This document shows, in pieces, positions 17,249 through 27,260 of a DNA stretch of 64,000 nt; positions within the stretch are counted from its first letter, which is position 1; every line of letters begins with the position of its first letter. The position numbers were made by a program, and so were the translations under genes. Source of the stretch: Peptostreptococcaceae bacterium VA2. Lineage in GTDB: Bacteria; Bacillota; Clostridia; Peptostreptococcales; Peptostreptococcaceae. The stretch lies in NCBI GenBank assembly GCA_000686145.1, contig JMMB01000007.1, forward strand, positions 2,480,001-2,544,000, given 5' to 3'. The notes under the pieces are model-generated. The model had not been told where the DNA came from. It made no database searches and saw only the letters and a list, made by a program, of their open reading frames with translations.

Positions 17249-19069
17249 TTACAACTTTTTATATCTATTATTTATTTTATAAACAGCTACTAATACTTCA
17301 GCCACTGCTTGATACATCTCTTGTGGAATTTCTTGATCTATTTCTACTTCTTTATATATAAGCCTTGCTAATGGTTTGTTTTCTATAATTGGTATATCAT
17401 ATTCTTTTGCTATTTCTCTTATTTTAAAAGCTAATACATCCGCACCCTTTGCAACTACTTTAGGAGTAGCATCCTTTCCTTTTTCATATTTTATAGCAAT
17501 AGATATATGAGTTGGATTGGTTACAATAACAGTAGATGAAGGTACTGCTTGCATCATTCTTTGAGATGACATTTCCCTTTGCTTTTGTTTTATTTTTCCT
17601 TTTATATGAGGGTCACCCTCCATTTGTTTATATTCTTCTTTAACCTCTTGCTTTGTCATCTTTAAACCTTTATTGTGTGTATACTTTTGATATACAAAGT
17701 CAATAACAGCGATAACAACTGCCGCTATACATATTTCCCCTAATAAGCTTTTTATAAGATCTATTACAGTATATATAAGATATGGAAAATAAATATCCCC
17801 TATCTTAATTATACCTTCGAAGTTTTTTTTAATAAATGAATATCCTATTGTGGAAAGTACACCTATTATCGCTAAACTTTTCAGTAAATTTCCTAAAGCT
17901 TTTAAAGAAAACATATTTTTAAATCCACTTATTGGATTCATCTTTGACATCTGTGGTTTTAAACCATCACCTGTAAGTAATAGTCCAGATTGCATAATAT
18001 TACCTATAACTCCAAATAATATTATTACTCCTCCTATAGGTAAGAATATCTTCATAAAAGATATCATCAGGCTCATAATTAACGATTGTAGAGTATTAAT
18101 ATCTATACCTGTCTTAAAATCACTACTCAAAAATGCTATTATAGAATTTTTAATTTCTAGAATTATATAGTCTGACATTGTATAAAGTATTAATAAAATT
18201 CCAAGTAATGTTAATGCAGTAGTTACCTCTTTACTTTTTGCTATATTACCCTTTTTCCTAGCATCTTTCTTTTTCTTTCCTGTAGGTTGTTCGGTTTTAT
18301 CTCCTGTAGACAACATCATACCTAATGGACCTAGCATGCTACTATTCATACTCAAGGTTCCATCTAATATATCTGGTATATTATTAATCAAGTTATGTAC
18401 TTCATTTATTACAAACGGAAGTGCTATTATAAAAAATGCTATTCCTACTAACACTTTTAGTGGCATACCAATAATCATTACATTCAATTGAGGAACACTT
18501 CTTGATATAAGACCTATTACTAAATCAGTTATGATAAGTGCCAATACTATAGGCACAGCTATTTTAAACCCGATTACAAAACAATCTACAAAAACATTTA
18601 TTATATATGTAAAATTATTGCTAATGATTGATTGTCCAATTGGAATCAATTTGAAACTTTGTTGTATTCCTTCAATTAATTTGTGATGACCATTCATACT
18701 AAAAAATATTATTATCCCCATCCAGTAAATTAGATTTTGTATAAGAGTATTTTGTTCCTTAGTAGTCGGGTCATATATATTTATCATAGACAAACCTAAT
18801 TGTTGGTCAATAAGAGCTCCTGCTATTTTTAGACTATTAAAACATAAGCTAGTTATATAGCCTAAAACTAGGCCTGTCGTAGTTTCCATTATTGTATAAT
18901 TAATTAAATCTAATGTGGTGACTATATTTACATCTATATTTATAGTAAAGGTTATTATTACAGACATAAATAATGAAAAAGCAACTTTAAACATCTTAGG
19001 TGTACCTGATGGAAATATAACATTTATACATGCAAAAAATGTTATTAATCTAATAAATACAAATATCAT
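17249..19069 (-). CDS. fliR-flhB: FliR-FlhB fusion of the flagellar export gate
   Basis: 606 residues made of two export-gate proteins in one frame. Residues about 1-250 are FliR (six hydrophobic segments, LGYITSLCFNSLKIAGALID). Residues about 260-606 are FlhB, starting with EQPTGKKKKDARKKGNIAKS and four membrane segments; the self-cleavage site NPTH is at 518-521, followed by the 85-residue FlhB tail. The fusion is also known in Clostridioides difficile and some other clostridia. FlhB autocleavage switches export from hook to filament subunits. Confidence 0.95.
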   Translation of the reverse strand: MIFVFIRLITFFACINVIFPSGTPKMFKVAFSLFMSVIITFTINIDVNIVTTLDLINYTIMETTTGLVLGYITSLCFNSLKIAGALIDQQLGLSMINIYDPTTKEQNTLIQNLIYWMGIIIFFSMNGHHKLIEGIQQSFKLIPIGQSIISNNFTYIINVFVDCFVIGFKIAVPIVLALIITDLVIGLISRSVPQLNVMIIGMPLKVLVGIAFFIIALPFVINEVHNLINNIPDILDGTLSMNSSMLGPLGMMLSTGDKTEQPTGKKKKDARKKGNIAKSKEVTTALTLLGILLILYTMSDYIILEIKNSIIAFLSSDFKTGIDINTLQSLIMSLMISFMKIFLPIGGVIILFGVIGNIMQSGLLLTGDGLKPQMSKMNPISGFKNMFSLKALGNLLKSLAIIGVLSTIGYSFIKKNFEGIIKIGDIYFPYLIYTVIDLIKSLLGEICIAAVVIAVIDFVYQKYTHNKGLKMTKQEVKEEYKQMEGDPHIKGKIKQKQREMSSQRMMQAVPSSTVIVTNPTHISIAIKYEKGKDATPKVVAKGADVLAFKIREIAKEYDIPIIENKPLARLIYKEVEIDQEIPQEMYQAVAEVLVAVYKINNRYKKL

Positions 19070-19071
19070 AC

Positions 19072-19341
19072 TTATCCTTTTATAACAGCAATCATATTCA
19101 TAATCTTAGTTGTAAACTTAACTATTTCATTTAGCATCCAACTTCCACCGACTGCTAAAGTTATTGCTATTATTATCAACTTCGGTACAAAAGTTAATGT
19201 TTGTTCTTGTATCTGTGTTGTTGCTTGAAATATACTTACTAACAATCCCACCACCAAAGATAAAATAAGTATAGGTCCTCCTACTAACATCCCTGTAAAT
19301 AATGCTTCTTTTACTACGCTCATCACCATATTTTCAGTCAT
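19072..19341 (-). CDS. fliQ: Flagellar export protein FliQ
   Basis: 89 residues with two membrane helices (about 16-37 and 50-71), and the family motif GLLVSIFQATTQIQEQTL between them. It is part of the FliPQR export gate. Sits between fliP and fliR-flhB. Confidence 0.95.
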   Translation of the reverse strand: MTENMVMSVVKEALFTGMLVGGPILILSLVVGLLVSIFQATTQIQEQTLTFVPKLIIIAITLAVGGSWMLNEIVKFTTKIMNMIAVIKG

Positions 19342-19356
19342 AATATGTTCTCCTCA

Positions 19357-20022
19357 TTATTTAAAACTTAAAAGTAAAGATTTAATTAATAAATTCCATC
19401 CATCTACCATTATGAATAGTAAAAGCTTAAAAGGTAGAGAAATCATAACTGGAGAAAGCATAAACATCCCCATAGACATAAGGGTACTCGCTACCACTAA
19501 GTCTATTAATAGAAATGGCAAGTATATTAAAAATCCTATTTGAAAAGCTGTCTTCAATTCACTAATAGCAAAAGCTGGAACTAAAATATATAAAGGCATA
19601 TCTTCTCTTGTTAGCTCTTTTTTGTCTATATCTGAATTCTCTACAAATAGATTTATGTCTTCTTCTCTAGTTTGCTTTAATAAAAATTTCTTTATCGGTA
19701 TTTCTCCTTCTTTTATTGCTTGTTCAAATTTAATTTCTTTATCTACATAAGGTTTTATTGCATTTTCATTTATATCCTTTATGGTTGGAGCCATTATAAA
19801 TAAAGTTAAGGCCATTGCCACCCCAATCAATATTTGATTTGGTATAGACTGCTGTGCACCTAATGCTGATTTTATAAATGAAAATGTAATTATTATCCTT
19901 ACAAAACTTGTCATCATAAAAATGGCTGTAGGTAAAAGCATCAAAAAAGTTAACATTATAAAAGTTTTTATTAAAGGAGTAAGTTCTTTATTATTTGATA
20001 TAAAACTAGTTACTGTCTCCAT
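19357..20022 (-). CDS. fliP: Flagellar export protein FliP
   Basis: FliP has the family motifs LLPTAIFMMTSFVRIIIT and QSIPNQILIGVAMALTLFIM, and a C-terminal pair of membrane helices. I chose the ATG at 20020-20022 (METVTSF) because an AGGGAG ribosome site is 7 bases before it; the frame is open to 20043. The start lies inside the end of fliO. The classic cleaved signal peptide of proteobacterial FliP is not seen. Confidence 0.93.
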   Translation of the reverse strand: METVTSFISNNKELTPLIKTFIMLTFLMLLPTAIFMMTSFVRIIITFSFIKSALGAQQSIPNQILIGVAMALTLFIMAPTIKDINENAIKPYVDKEIKFEQAIKEGEIPIKKFLLKQTREEDINLFVENSDIDKKELTREDMPLYILVPAFAISELKTAFQIGFLIYLPFLLIDLVVASTLMSMGMFMLSPVMISLPFKLLLFIMVDGWNLLIKSLLLSFK

Positions 20023-20473
20023 GTTCATTCTCCCTAAATACAATTTTTTTTAATTGTAACTTATTTAACTCTACCTTTTTTAATTGTAATTTTTTTAATT
20101 CCAATTTTTTTAATTGTAATTCACTTAATTCTAGCTTTTTTAATCCTAATTCACTTTTATTAAATTTAGGTAGCTTTCTTTTTCTAACTTCTTTTTTATT
20201 GCTTTCTATTTCTAATATTTCATATCTATCTAATTCTTTTATCTTTTCAATTTTAGAAGGTGATGACACTAAAACGCAACCTTCATCACCTATTTTTAAA
20301 ACAAATACTTCTGTATCCTTGTTTAAATTTGTTCTTTCTATTATTTGAGTATATTTATTCATAGTCATATTTGATAAATTTATTTTGCTAAATTTTATAG
20401 ATACAACTATTAGAATTATAATAAAAGGTACAAATACTATTAAATTGATTATATACTGCAATATGTTATCCAT
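20006..20473 (-). CDS. fliO: FliO/FliZ-like export accessory protein with an LxLKK repeat tail
   Basis: 155 residues: one membrane helix (about 7-28), a small FliO domain (about 45-90), then a tail (about 105-145) made of seven or eight five-residue repeats of the form LxLKK. The DNA of the tail is a run of 15-base repeats rich in TTTTTTAATTGTAA, which could vary in number without breaking the frame. FliO helps assemble the FliPQR gate. Placement between motB and fliP supports the call; no fliL gene is found here. Confidence 0.82.
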   Translation of the reverse strand: MDNILQYIINLIVFVPFIIILIVVSIKFSKINLSNMTMNKYTQIIERTNLNKDTEVFVLKIGDEGCVLVSSPSKIEKIKELDRYEILEIESNKKEVRKRKLPKFNKSELGLKKLELSELQLKKLELKKLQLKKVELNKLQLKKIVFRENEHGDSN

Positions 20474-20481
20474 TATATTTC

Positions 20482-21183
20482 TTATTTTTTCTCCTTTTGT
20501 TCTACCATTAAGATATCTACTCTTCTATTGGTAGCTCTATTTTCAGGTGTTGAGTTATCTACTAATGGTTTATATTCACCATAACCCTTAACTGCAAATC
20601 TAGTCGGTTTAAGGCTTTGATTTTCAACAAAATATCTTACAACACTTACTGCCCTTGCTGTTGATAGTTCCCAGTTAGATTGAAATACCTCATTATTCAT
20701 CGGTATATTATCTGTATTGCCTTCAACTAATACATCATTATCGGTATCGTTTACTATAGTAGTTATAGTCTCTAAAACTTCTCTACTATTTGCCTTTAAT
20801 TCGGCCGTTCCAGGATCAAATAATATACTCTCATCTAATTGAAGTACTATTCCTCTATCTTCTTCTCTAATTTTTATTACATCTGTTAGTCCATTACTTT
20901 TTATTGTATTATCTAATTTTTTTGATAAATCTTCATAATCAGAATTTCCTGCTTTAAATTTCAAGTCTGTAATATCTTCAACTTCTGCAATATCTGTATT
21001 CCCTGTTAATGAATGCTTAAGAGATTCTGATAACTCTTTTAGTTTTTTACTATCTACCGCAGACATTGAATAAAGCAAGATAAAAAATGTAAGAAGCAAA
21101 GTTATAGTATCTGCATAAGTTGCAAGCCAACTATCCGGATTTATATCATCTTCTGCTTTTTTTCTTTTTTTTCTACGCTGCAT
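20482..21183 (-). CDS. motB: Flagellar stator protein MotB
   Basis: 233 residues: a positively charged N-terminus, one membrane helix with the ion-binding Asp in WLATYADTITLLLTFF (Asp25), a plug/linker, and a C-terminal OmpA-like peptidoglycan-binding domain (VEGNTDNIP, NWELSTARAVSVVRYF, NRRVDI). Pairs with MotA; start overlaps the motA end by 11 bases. Confidence 0.96.
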   Translation of the reverse strand: MQRRKKRKKAEDDINPDSWLATYADTITLLLTFFILLYSMSAVDSKKLKELSESLKHSLTGNTDIAEVEDITDLKFKAGNSDYEDLSKKLDNTIKSNGLTDVIKIREEDRGIVLQLDESILFDPGTAELKANSREVLETITTIVNDTDNDVLVEGNTDNIPMNNEVFQSNWELSTARAVSVVRYFVENQSLKPTRFAVKGYGEYKPLVDNSTPENRATNRRVDILMVEQKEKK

Positions 21184-21991
21184 CTTGATCCACGTCCTTA
21201 TCGTTAACTACTCTATCATAATACTTAAGTTTTTCTTCTACATTTAAAAATGTAACTAATTTTTCTTCTATTATCCTTGTGCTCTCTCCATTTTGTATAC
21301 TCGTAATTCCACATAGCATCATTTCTCTATAATCAATTTCTTTTTGACCTTTATTTTGTATATTAAATCCTATTGGATTTAATACAATATTAGATAATAA
21401 CGCTCCATAGAAAGTAGTTATAAGTGCTTTTGACATACCAGATGCTATACCGTCTGGTGACTCCATACCACCAGCTAGCATTTGTATAAGTCCTATTAAA
21501 GTTCCTATCATACCAAATGCAGGGGCATAAGTTCCCCACACTTTAAAGATTCTTGATCCTTTATCATAACTATTTTCCACTTCTAACATTTCTAATTCTA
21601 ATATTTCATTTATAGTTTCTACATCCATACCATCTATAACTAATTCTAAGCCTCTTCTTAAAAAATCATCTTCTATTTCAGAAACTTCATTTTCTATTGT
21701 TAATACACCATCTTTTCTTACTTTTCTTGATAATTCTTTAAATTGATCCACTAAATCCATTTTGTATATATTGCTAGATGTAAAACTAAGCTTAATTATT
21801 TTAAATAGTTTTTTTAGATCTTCACTTGAAAAAGTTATAAGTACTGCTGCAAAAGATCCACCTATTGTTATAGCTATTGATGCAGGATCAAAGAATATAG
21901 AAAGATTTGTATCACCTTGTGCTGCCCCAAACAAGATTAGCCCTACTGCTAGAACTAATCCTATTGGTGTTAGGATATCTTGTTTTTTCAT
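21173..21991 (-). CDS. motA: Flagellar stator protein MotA
   Basis: 272 residues with four membrane helices, the MotA signature VWGTYAPAFGMIGTLIGLIQ (about 148-167), and a cytoplasmic loop that contacts FliG. Forms the ion channel with MotB. It follows flgE after only 15 bases, leaving no room for flbD. Confidence 0.96.
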   Translation of the reverse strand: MKKQDILTPIGLVLAVGLILFGAAQGDTNLSIFFDPASIAITIGGSFAAVLITFSSEDLKKLFKIIKLSFTSSNIYKMDLVDQFKELSRKVRKDGVLTIENEVSEIEDDFLRRGLELVIDGMDVETINEILELEMLEVENSYDKGSRIFKVWGTYAPAFGMIGTLIGLIQMLAGGMESPDGIASGMSKALITTFYGALLSNIVLNPIGFNIQNKGQKEIDYREMMLCGITSIQNGESTRIIEEKLVTFLNVEEKLKYYDRVVNDKDVDQDAA

Positions 21992-22006
21992 ATTTTCCCC
22001 CTCTTA

Positions 22007-22876
22007 CTATCTCTTAAGATTTATTATCTCTTGTAATAATTCATCACTAGTTGTTATTACCTTGCTTGCAGCTTGGAATGCTCTAGTTGTAACTATCATC
22101 TCTGTGAATTCTTCTGATAAATCAACGTTTGACATCTCTATAGCACCTTGATTTATTTTCCCCATAACTTGAGTTTTTATAGGATCTCCTGAGTTAGCAG
22201 ATGCCTTGTAAAGATTTCCCCCAAGTGCTTCTAATCCTTCTGGATTTTTAAATACAGCTATATTTAATGTTTGTTGAGTTCCTTTTACTATTACTCCTTT
22301 ATCATCTAATACAGGCATTTTAGTACCATCTTCTAAAAGATATGATATCTTACCTTCTTTTGATATATTAAAAGATAATACTCTTTTTGAATTCGCAGTC
22401 CCAACATCAACAGGGTTTCCATTTGCATCTACTGCCTTAGGTATTTTTATAGGGTTATTATCCTCTCCTACAACATAATATCCTTCTGCTGTTACTAAAT
22501 TTCCATTTGCATCTAAGTTAAATGAACCATCTCTTGTATATGCATAGTTATTTTCTGATAGTTTAACTTTAAATAAACCATCACCATCTATCGCTAAATC
22601 TGTAGGTCTTCCTGTAGGTTGTATAGCACCTTGTACCATATTTTTAAATATTCCACTAACCTTACTCCCTATACCAACTTGCCCTGGGTTAACTCCACCT
22701 ATTCCACCACCAGGAGCACTTGCATATATAGTATTTTGGTATAGTGCATCTGAAAATCTTGTAGCTGTTTTTTTATAAGCCGTCGTTCCAACATTAGCAA
22801 CATTATTACCAACAACGTCCATCTTAACTTGATTTGCTTTCATACCACTTATTCCTGCATACATCGATCTTAACAT
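22007..22876 (-). CDS. flgE: Flagellar hook protein FlgE (short form)
   Basis: 289 residues with hook family ends: MLRSMYAGISGMKANQ and VVGNNVANVGTTAYKK at the N-terminus, SNVDLSEEFTEMIVTTRAFQ at the C-terminus. Shorter than the approximately 400-residue enteric FlgE; short versions are normal in Firmicutes. It follows flgD, the hook cap, as expected. Confidence 0.9.
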   Translation of the reverse strand: MLRSMYAGISGMKANQVKMDVVGNNVANVGTTAYKKTATRFSDALYQNTIYASAPGGGIGGVNPGQVGIGSKVSGIFKNMVQGAIQPTGRPTDLAIDGDGLFKVKLSENNYAYTRDGSFNLDANGNLVTAEGYYVVGEDNNPIKIPKAVDANGNPVDVGTANSKRVLSFNISKEGKISYLLEDGTKMPVLDDKGVIVKGTQQTLNIAVFKNPEGLEALGGNLYKASANSGDPIKTQVMGKINQGAIEMSNVDLSEEFTEMIVTTRAFQAASKVITTSDELLQEIINLKR

Positions 22877-22890
22877 AAGTTTAATCTCCC

Positions 22891-23451
22891 CTATTTTTCT
22901 TTATTTGTATTTGTACCATTCACCTTTAAAAGCGCTGCATATTCAATAGATTTCAACTCTTTAGTTTCATCTACTCTAATATCCATATATACAATTCCAT
23001 CTTTCATATGTACACCTTCAACTACACCTGTTAAGGTTTTTTTTTGTGATTCATCACTATTGTTGTCTTTACTAGGTTCTCCATCTGGTTTTTCATCTAG
23101 TTTTTCAATTGGGGCATACACCTCTACATTTTTACCTATTAAAGATGTTGCTGTGCTCATAGCTGAATTTACAAGTAGCCCATTTGTCATGCCCATAAGA
23201 TATTCCATTCCATCATTAAGATTCATCATCTGCTCTAAAGTATTAAATTGAGCTAATTGAGTTACATACTGAGTTGGATCCTGCGGATTAAATGGATCTT
23301 GATTGCTCATTTGAGCAACTAACATCTTCAAGAATAAATCTTTATCAGTTTCCTTACCTGGCATAATTATTGGAGTTCCATTTTCAGTTTTATCATTGGC
23401 TCTAGTACTTTGAGTCTTAACTTCATTACTAACAGTCTTCAAATTATTCAT
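22891..23451 (-). CDS. flgD: Flagellar hook-capping protein FlgD
   Basis: 186 residues with the FlgD N-terminal motif DLFLKMLVAQMSNQDPFNP (about 38-56) and TQYVTQLAQFNTLEQM. It scaffolds hook assembly. Between fliK and flgE. Confidence 0.94.
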   Translation of the reverse strand: MNNLKTVSNEVKTQSTRANDKTENGTPIIMPGKETDKDLFLKMLVAQMSNQDPFNPQDPTQYVTQLAQFNTLEQMMNLNDGMEYLMGMTNGLLVNSAMSTATSLIGKNVEVYAPIEKLDEKPDGEPSKDNNSDESQKKTLTGVVEGVHMKDGIVYMDIRVDETKELKSIEYAALLKVNGTNTNKEK

Positions 23452-23461
23452 TTTTGCCCCT

Positions 23462-24703
23462 CTAAATCAATATATTTATATTTTCATCTAGCCTATCTTT
23501 TTCTTTTAATTCTTCTATGTTTTCAATTCCTATATTTCCATACTTGCTTCTTTTCTTTTTATTTTCTTTGTTTTTTTTATCAAATTCTTGATTTAAATTA
23601 TCAGAAAAAAGCTTTTGATTATCTGTCTTTACCTCAACAGATACTTCTTTGATTTTTATATTCATATCACCTAGATGCTTAGTTATATCGCCTATATTTT
23701 TATTGACCATATCAAATGAATCTTCTTTGCTTAGTGTTATTAACACCTTAGTTTCTTCATTATTTTTTATAAGTTTTATAGTCATATCGCCTAATTCTCT
23801 TGGGCTTATCTTTATTTTTATTTCTTCAATCCCATTTGACTTTAGGTATTTTATAGTCTTTACAACGTCATCACCTATAAATTCTTGCCTTATATTGCTT
23901 ATAGGAACTTCTTTTGAAGTGCTTTGTTGTGAAATTTGTGAAGTACCTACATTTAAGTTATTATTTGAAAACATAAATTTATTTTCATCATTCCCATCTA
24001 AAATACTTTCTAATGTACTTAAGTCCTTATCTTTTTTATCTAAGTTTGATGAATTATTTTCTACTATATTAGCTTTATTAGATAAGCTACTAACTTCTAA
24101 CTGCTTATATCCAAACAATTTATTTACTTCATTATTGATTTTAGTTTCTAAGTTTTCAATTTTAATTTTCCCATCTTTTACCACAAAGTTAGAAGTATCT
24201 TTTATCTCTAATTTAGAATTAGCTTGTACCATAGCTTTCTGATTTAATATTTCTTTTAATTTAATCAATGCGGGCATATCTATATTTTTTGTTTGTATGC
24301 CTTCTTTTATAAATTTATAAAGTTCAGTATTTTCTAACTTAACATTATTATTTGTGGCTTGATTCGGTTCAGTATCTTCTGCTTTAACGTTATTATTATT
24401 TAAAATTTGTTTATAATTTTCACTTTCTTTTAATACTTCGCCTATTTGACTTAATAAATCTAACTGAGTCTCTACATTTTCACTTTGTAAATCTAAAGAC
24501 TTATTTTCATCCTCAGGTTGTCTAAAGTCTATAATGTTAATATTATTTAATATATTTTGAAGCAACTCAAGATTATTATCTTCTTCTGCAACTCCTATGT
24601 TCTCAAAAACGTCATCAAATTCACTTTTATTTGACGTACTATCTTTAATATTGTTATTTCCTGGGAAATTATTGATAGATTGTGTTGAAATATTTAAGTT
24701 CAT
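23462..24703 (-). CDS. fliK: Hook-length control protein FliK
   Basis: 413 residues, low-complexity and Asn/Lys-rich for most of its length, with the conserved FliK C-terminal core at about 285-360 (IEEIKIKISPRELGDMTIKL, then TKVLITLSKEDSFDMV). It measures hook length and triggers the FlhB specificity switch. Identity rests on the C-terminal domain and on its place between fliJ and flgD. Confidence 0.88.
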   Translation of the reverse strand: MNLNISTQSINNFPGNNNIKDSTSNKSEFDDVFENIGVAEEDNNLELLQNILNNINIIDFRQPEDENKSLDLQSENVETQLDLLSQIGEVLKESENYKQILNNNNVKAEDTEPNQATNNNVKLENTELYKFIKEGIQTKNIDMPALIKLKEILNQKAMVQANSKLEIKDTSNFVVKDGKIKIENLETKINNEVNKLFGYKQLEVSSLSNKANIVENNSSNLDKKDKDLSTLESILDGNDENKFMFSNNNLNVGTSQISQQSTSKEVPISNIRQEFIGDDVVKTIKYLKSNGIEEIKIKISPRELGDMTIKLIKNNEETKVLITLSKEDSFDMVNKNIGDITKHLGDMNIKIKEVSVEVKTDNQKLFSDNLNQEFDKKNKENKKKRSKYGNIGIENIEELKEKDRLDENINILI

Positions 24704-24717
24704 ATTTACTCACCCTT

Positions 24718-25152
24718 TTACGATAAACTTGCCCTATTTCTCATATATGCATATAGTGCAAATTCATCATTCGTTATTTGTTCTACCCTTTGTTCTTCTT
24801 TTCTTAATTTTTCTAACATATTTTCTTTAAGTGTCTCTAATGATTTTCTTTTAATTTGCTTTTCTACCAAATCAATTTTAGCCTTATCTAATTTCACTTC
24901 TTGTATTGCAAGTTCTTCATTTGTAGCCTTTATAGAATGATTAAGCGATGATAAGTAGTTAATTGTTATCTTTTGTGTAACTGTATCTAAAACTTTACTT
25001 ATATCTGAGTATTTTTTATAACTCTGCTCTAAATTTTTCAAATTTTCTTCGACTATATTTTTGTTATTTTGGGCTTGAGTATATTTCAGCTTACTTTCAT
25101 CTTCATCTTTTATTTTTATATCCAATAGTTTTTGAAGCTTAAATTTATGCAT
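24718..25152 (-). CDS. fliJ: Flagellar export chaperone escort FliJ
   Basis: 144 residues, almost all coiled coil, beginning KFKLQKLLDIKIKDEDE as is typical for FliJ. It links the FliI ATPase ring to FlhA. Follows fliI by 15 bases. Confidence 0.88.
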   Translation of the reverse strand: MHKFKLQKLLDIKIKDEDESKLKYTQAQNNKNIVEENLKNLEQSYKKYSDISKVLDTVTQKITINYLSSLNHSIKATNEELAIQEVKLDKAKIDLVEKQIKRKSLETLKENMLEKLRKEEQRVEQITNDEFALYAYMRNRASLS

Positions 25153-25167
25153 TCACGTCAATCTCCT

Positions 25168-26475
25168 TTAGTCAAATATGTCACTTAGCATCTGCTTGCT
25201 ACTTTCAAAAGGTATATTTTCATTTACCCTTTGCTTTAAAAATTCATTAACTTTATCTATATATTTAATAGACATATCTATATTTTTATTTGAACCATCT
25301 TCATAAGCACCAATATTAATTAAATCCTCAGCATCTTTATAAGTAGCTAGTATATCTCTTGCGAAGGATGCTTTATTTTTATGTTCATCATCACAAATTT
25401 CATTCATAAGTCTACTTACACTATTTAATATATCTATCGCTGGATAGTGATTTTTATGAGCTAAGTGCCTAGATAAAACTATATGACCATCTAGTATACC
25501 TCTTACTGTATCTGCTATAGGTTCATTAAAGTCATCTCCGTCAACTAATACAGTATAAAAAGCTGTTATAGATCCTTTATCTGATAATCCACTTCTTTCC
25601 ATAAGTTTTGGAAGCATTGCAAAAACGGATGGCGTATATCCCTTTTGAGCTGGTGGTTCTCCTATGGCTAGTCCAACTTCTCTTTGTGCCATCGCAAATC
25701 TAGTTACTGAATCCATCATTAAAATAACTTTTTTTCCTTGGTCTCTGAAGTACTCAGCAATTGAAGTAGCAGTCAATGCTCCTTTTAGTCTAACTAATGG
25801 TGATTTGTCAGAAGTAGCACAAACTACTACTGACTTTTTCATTCCTTCTTCTCCTAAATCTCTTTCTATAAAATCTAGAACTTCTCTTCCTCTCTCACCA
25901 ATAAGAGCAATTACATTAACGTCAGCTTGTGCTGTTCTTGCTATCATACCTAAAGTAGTACTTTTACCAACTCCACTACCTGCAAAAATACCAATTCTTT
26001 GACCTTCTCCGCAAGTTAAAAAACCATCAATTGCCCTTATTCCGGTTGGCATAATCTCAGTAATTCGCTTTCTTTTCATAGGGTCTGGTGGTTGATTAGA
26101 TAAACTATACCTCTCACCTGATAATATTTTACTTTCATCTATAGGGTTTCCTATTCCATCTAGTACCTTTCCTAAAAGTTCATCACTGCACCTAACACTC
26201 AAAGGAATTCCTCTTGCTATAACTTTACATCCAGCTCCTATACCTGTTAATTCCCCAAGTGGCATCAATATTACATCACCATCTTTAAAACCGACAACTT
26301 CACAATCAATCGGACTATTTGATTGATTATATATAGTGCACAACTCTCCAACAAAACATTTTATTCCTTCTACTTCAACTGTAAGACCAATTATTTTTTT
26401 AACCTTACCTTCACAAATAGCAGATGGGATATCATTAACTCTATTTACTAATTTTTCAAAATCTATATTGATCAT
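25168..26475 (-). CDS. fliI: Flagellum-specific ATPase FliI
   Basis: 435 residues related to F1-ATPase beta: Walker A in AGSGVGKST (about 165-173), Walker B region VILMMDSVTRFAMAQREVGL, and the EPPAQKGYTPSVFAMLPKL motif. Energises unfolding and entry of export substrates. Its ATG overlaps the fliH stop by 4 bases. Confidence 0.97.
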   Translation of the reverse strand: MINIDFEKLVNRVNDIPSAICEGKVKKIIGLTVEVEGIKCFVGELCTIYNQSNSPIDCEVVGFKDGDVILMPLGELTGIGAGCKVIARGIPLSVRCSDELLGKVLDGIGNPIDESKILSGERYSLSNQPPDPMKRKRITEIMPTGIRAIDGFLTCGEGQRIGIFAGSGVGKSTTLGMIARTAQADVNVIALIGERGREVLDFIERDLGEEGMKKSVVVCATSDKSPLVRLKGALTATSIAEYFRDQGKKVILMMDSVTRFAMAQREVGLAIGEPPAQKGYTPSVFAMLPKLMERSGLSDKGSITAFYTVLVDGDDFNEPIADTVRGILDGHIVLSRHLAHKNHYPAIDILNSVSRLMNEICDDEHKNKASFARDILATYKDAEDLINIGAYEDGSNKNIDMSIKYIDKVNEFLKQRVNENIPFESSKQMLSDIFD

Positions 26476-27260
26476 AATAACTCCTCTTTTACCTTATCTA
26501 GTACACAATCAATTCCAACTATTAATCGACCCTTTAAAGTATCAATTACTGCATTTCCGTGTTCTACAGTTTCATCTGCTAAAACAAACACATCTGCATT
26601 TGCTTTATAATTTTCTTTAAGTTCTATTATTTGTTTATCTAGACTTTCTTTATATAGAGGATTTACTTTTATAACAAAATTTTCTTTAAGTTCATATTCA
26701 TTGATTATATCGTTAACTATATTGTCCATAGAAGATGCATCATTAAATTTTTCTCTTAATACTTGTTCTGCTATGCTTATGCTTATTTTTAAAATATTCT
26801 CTTTATTTTCTTTCATGTAAGATACTACATGTTGTTTTGCTTCAAATAAAGTATTATTAGCACTTTGAACTATTTCACTACTTTCTTGCTTTGCTTTTTC
26901 AATATTGTCTTCATAGGCTTCTTTATATCCATCTTCATATCCATTTTGAACACCTTGGCTATGACCTTGTTCATAAGCCTTTTTTTCTATATCTAAAGCA
27001 TTATTTTTACTTTCTTCAATTATCCTTAGACTTTCTTCCTCAGCTGATTTAATGATTTCATCGTACTTAGCTTCTGCTTCTTTTATCTTTAGTGTTATTT
27101 CTTCTTCTTTTTTCATAAGCTCTTCTTGTATATTTATAGGCATTTCTGCTTCTGCCTCTACCTTAGCATTATTTATATCAATTCTTATAGTTTTTCTACC
27201 TTTAAAAATCACATCTTCAGCCTTAATAATTTTAGTATTACTATACAATAAACTCATCAT
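26472..27260 (-). CDS. fliH: Flagellar export regulator FliH
   Basis: 262 residues with a long charged coiled coil (about 45-140) and a C-terminal V-type stator-like domain (about 150-260, ISIAEQVLREKF, VIDTLKGRLIVGID). Regulates FliI. Overlaps the fliG end by 20 bases and fliI by 4. Confidence 0.9.
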   Translation of the reverse strand: MMSLLYSNTKIIKAEDVIFKGRKTIRIDINNAKVEAEAEMPINIQEELMKKEEEITLKIKEAEAKYDEIIKSAEEESLRIIEESKNNALDIEKKAYEQGHSQGVQNGYEDGYKEAYEDNIEKAKQESSEIVQSANNTLFEAKQHVVSYMKENKENILKISISIAEQVLREKFNDASSMDNIVNDIINEYELKENFVIKVNPLYKESLDKQIIELKENYKANADVFVLADETVEHGNAVIDTLKGRLIVGIDCVLDKVKEELL

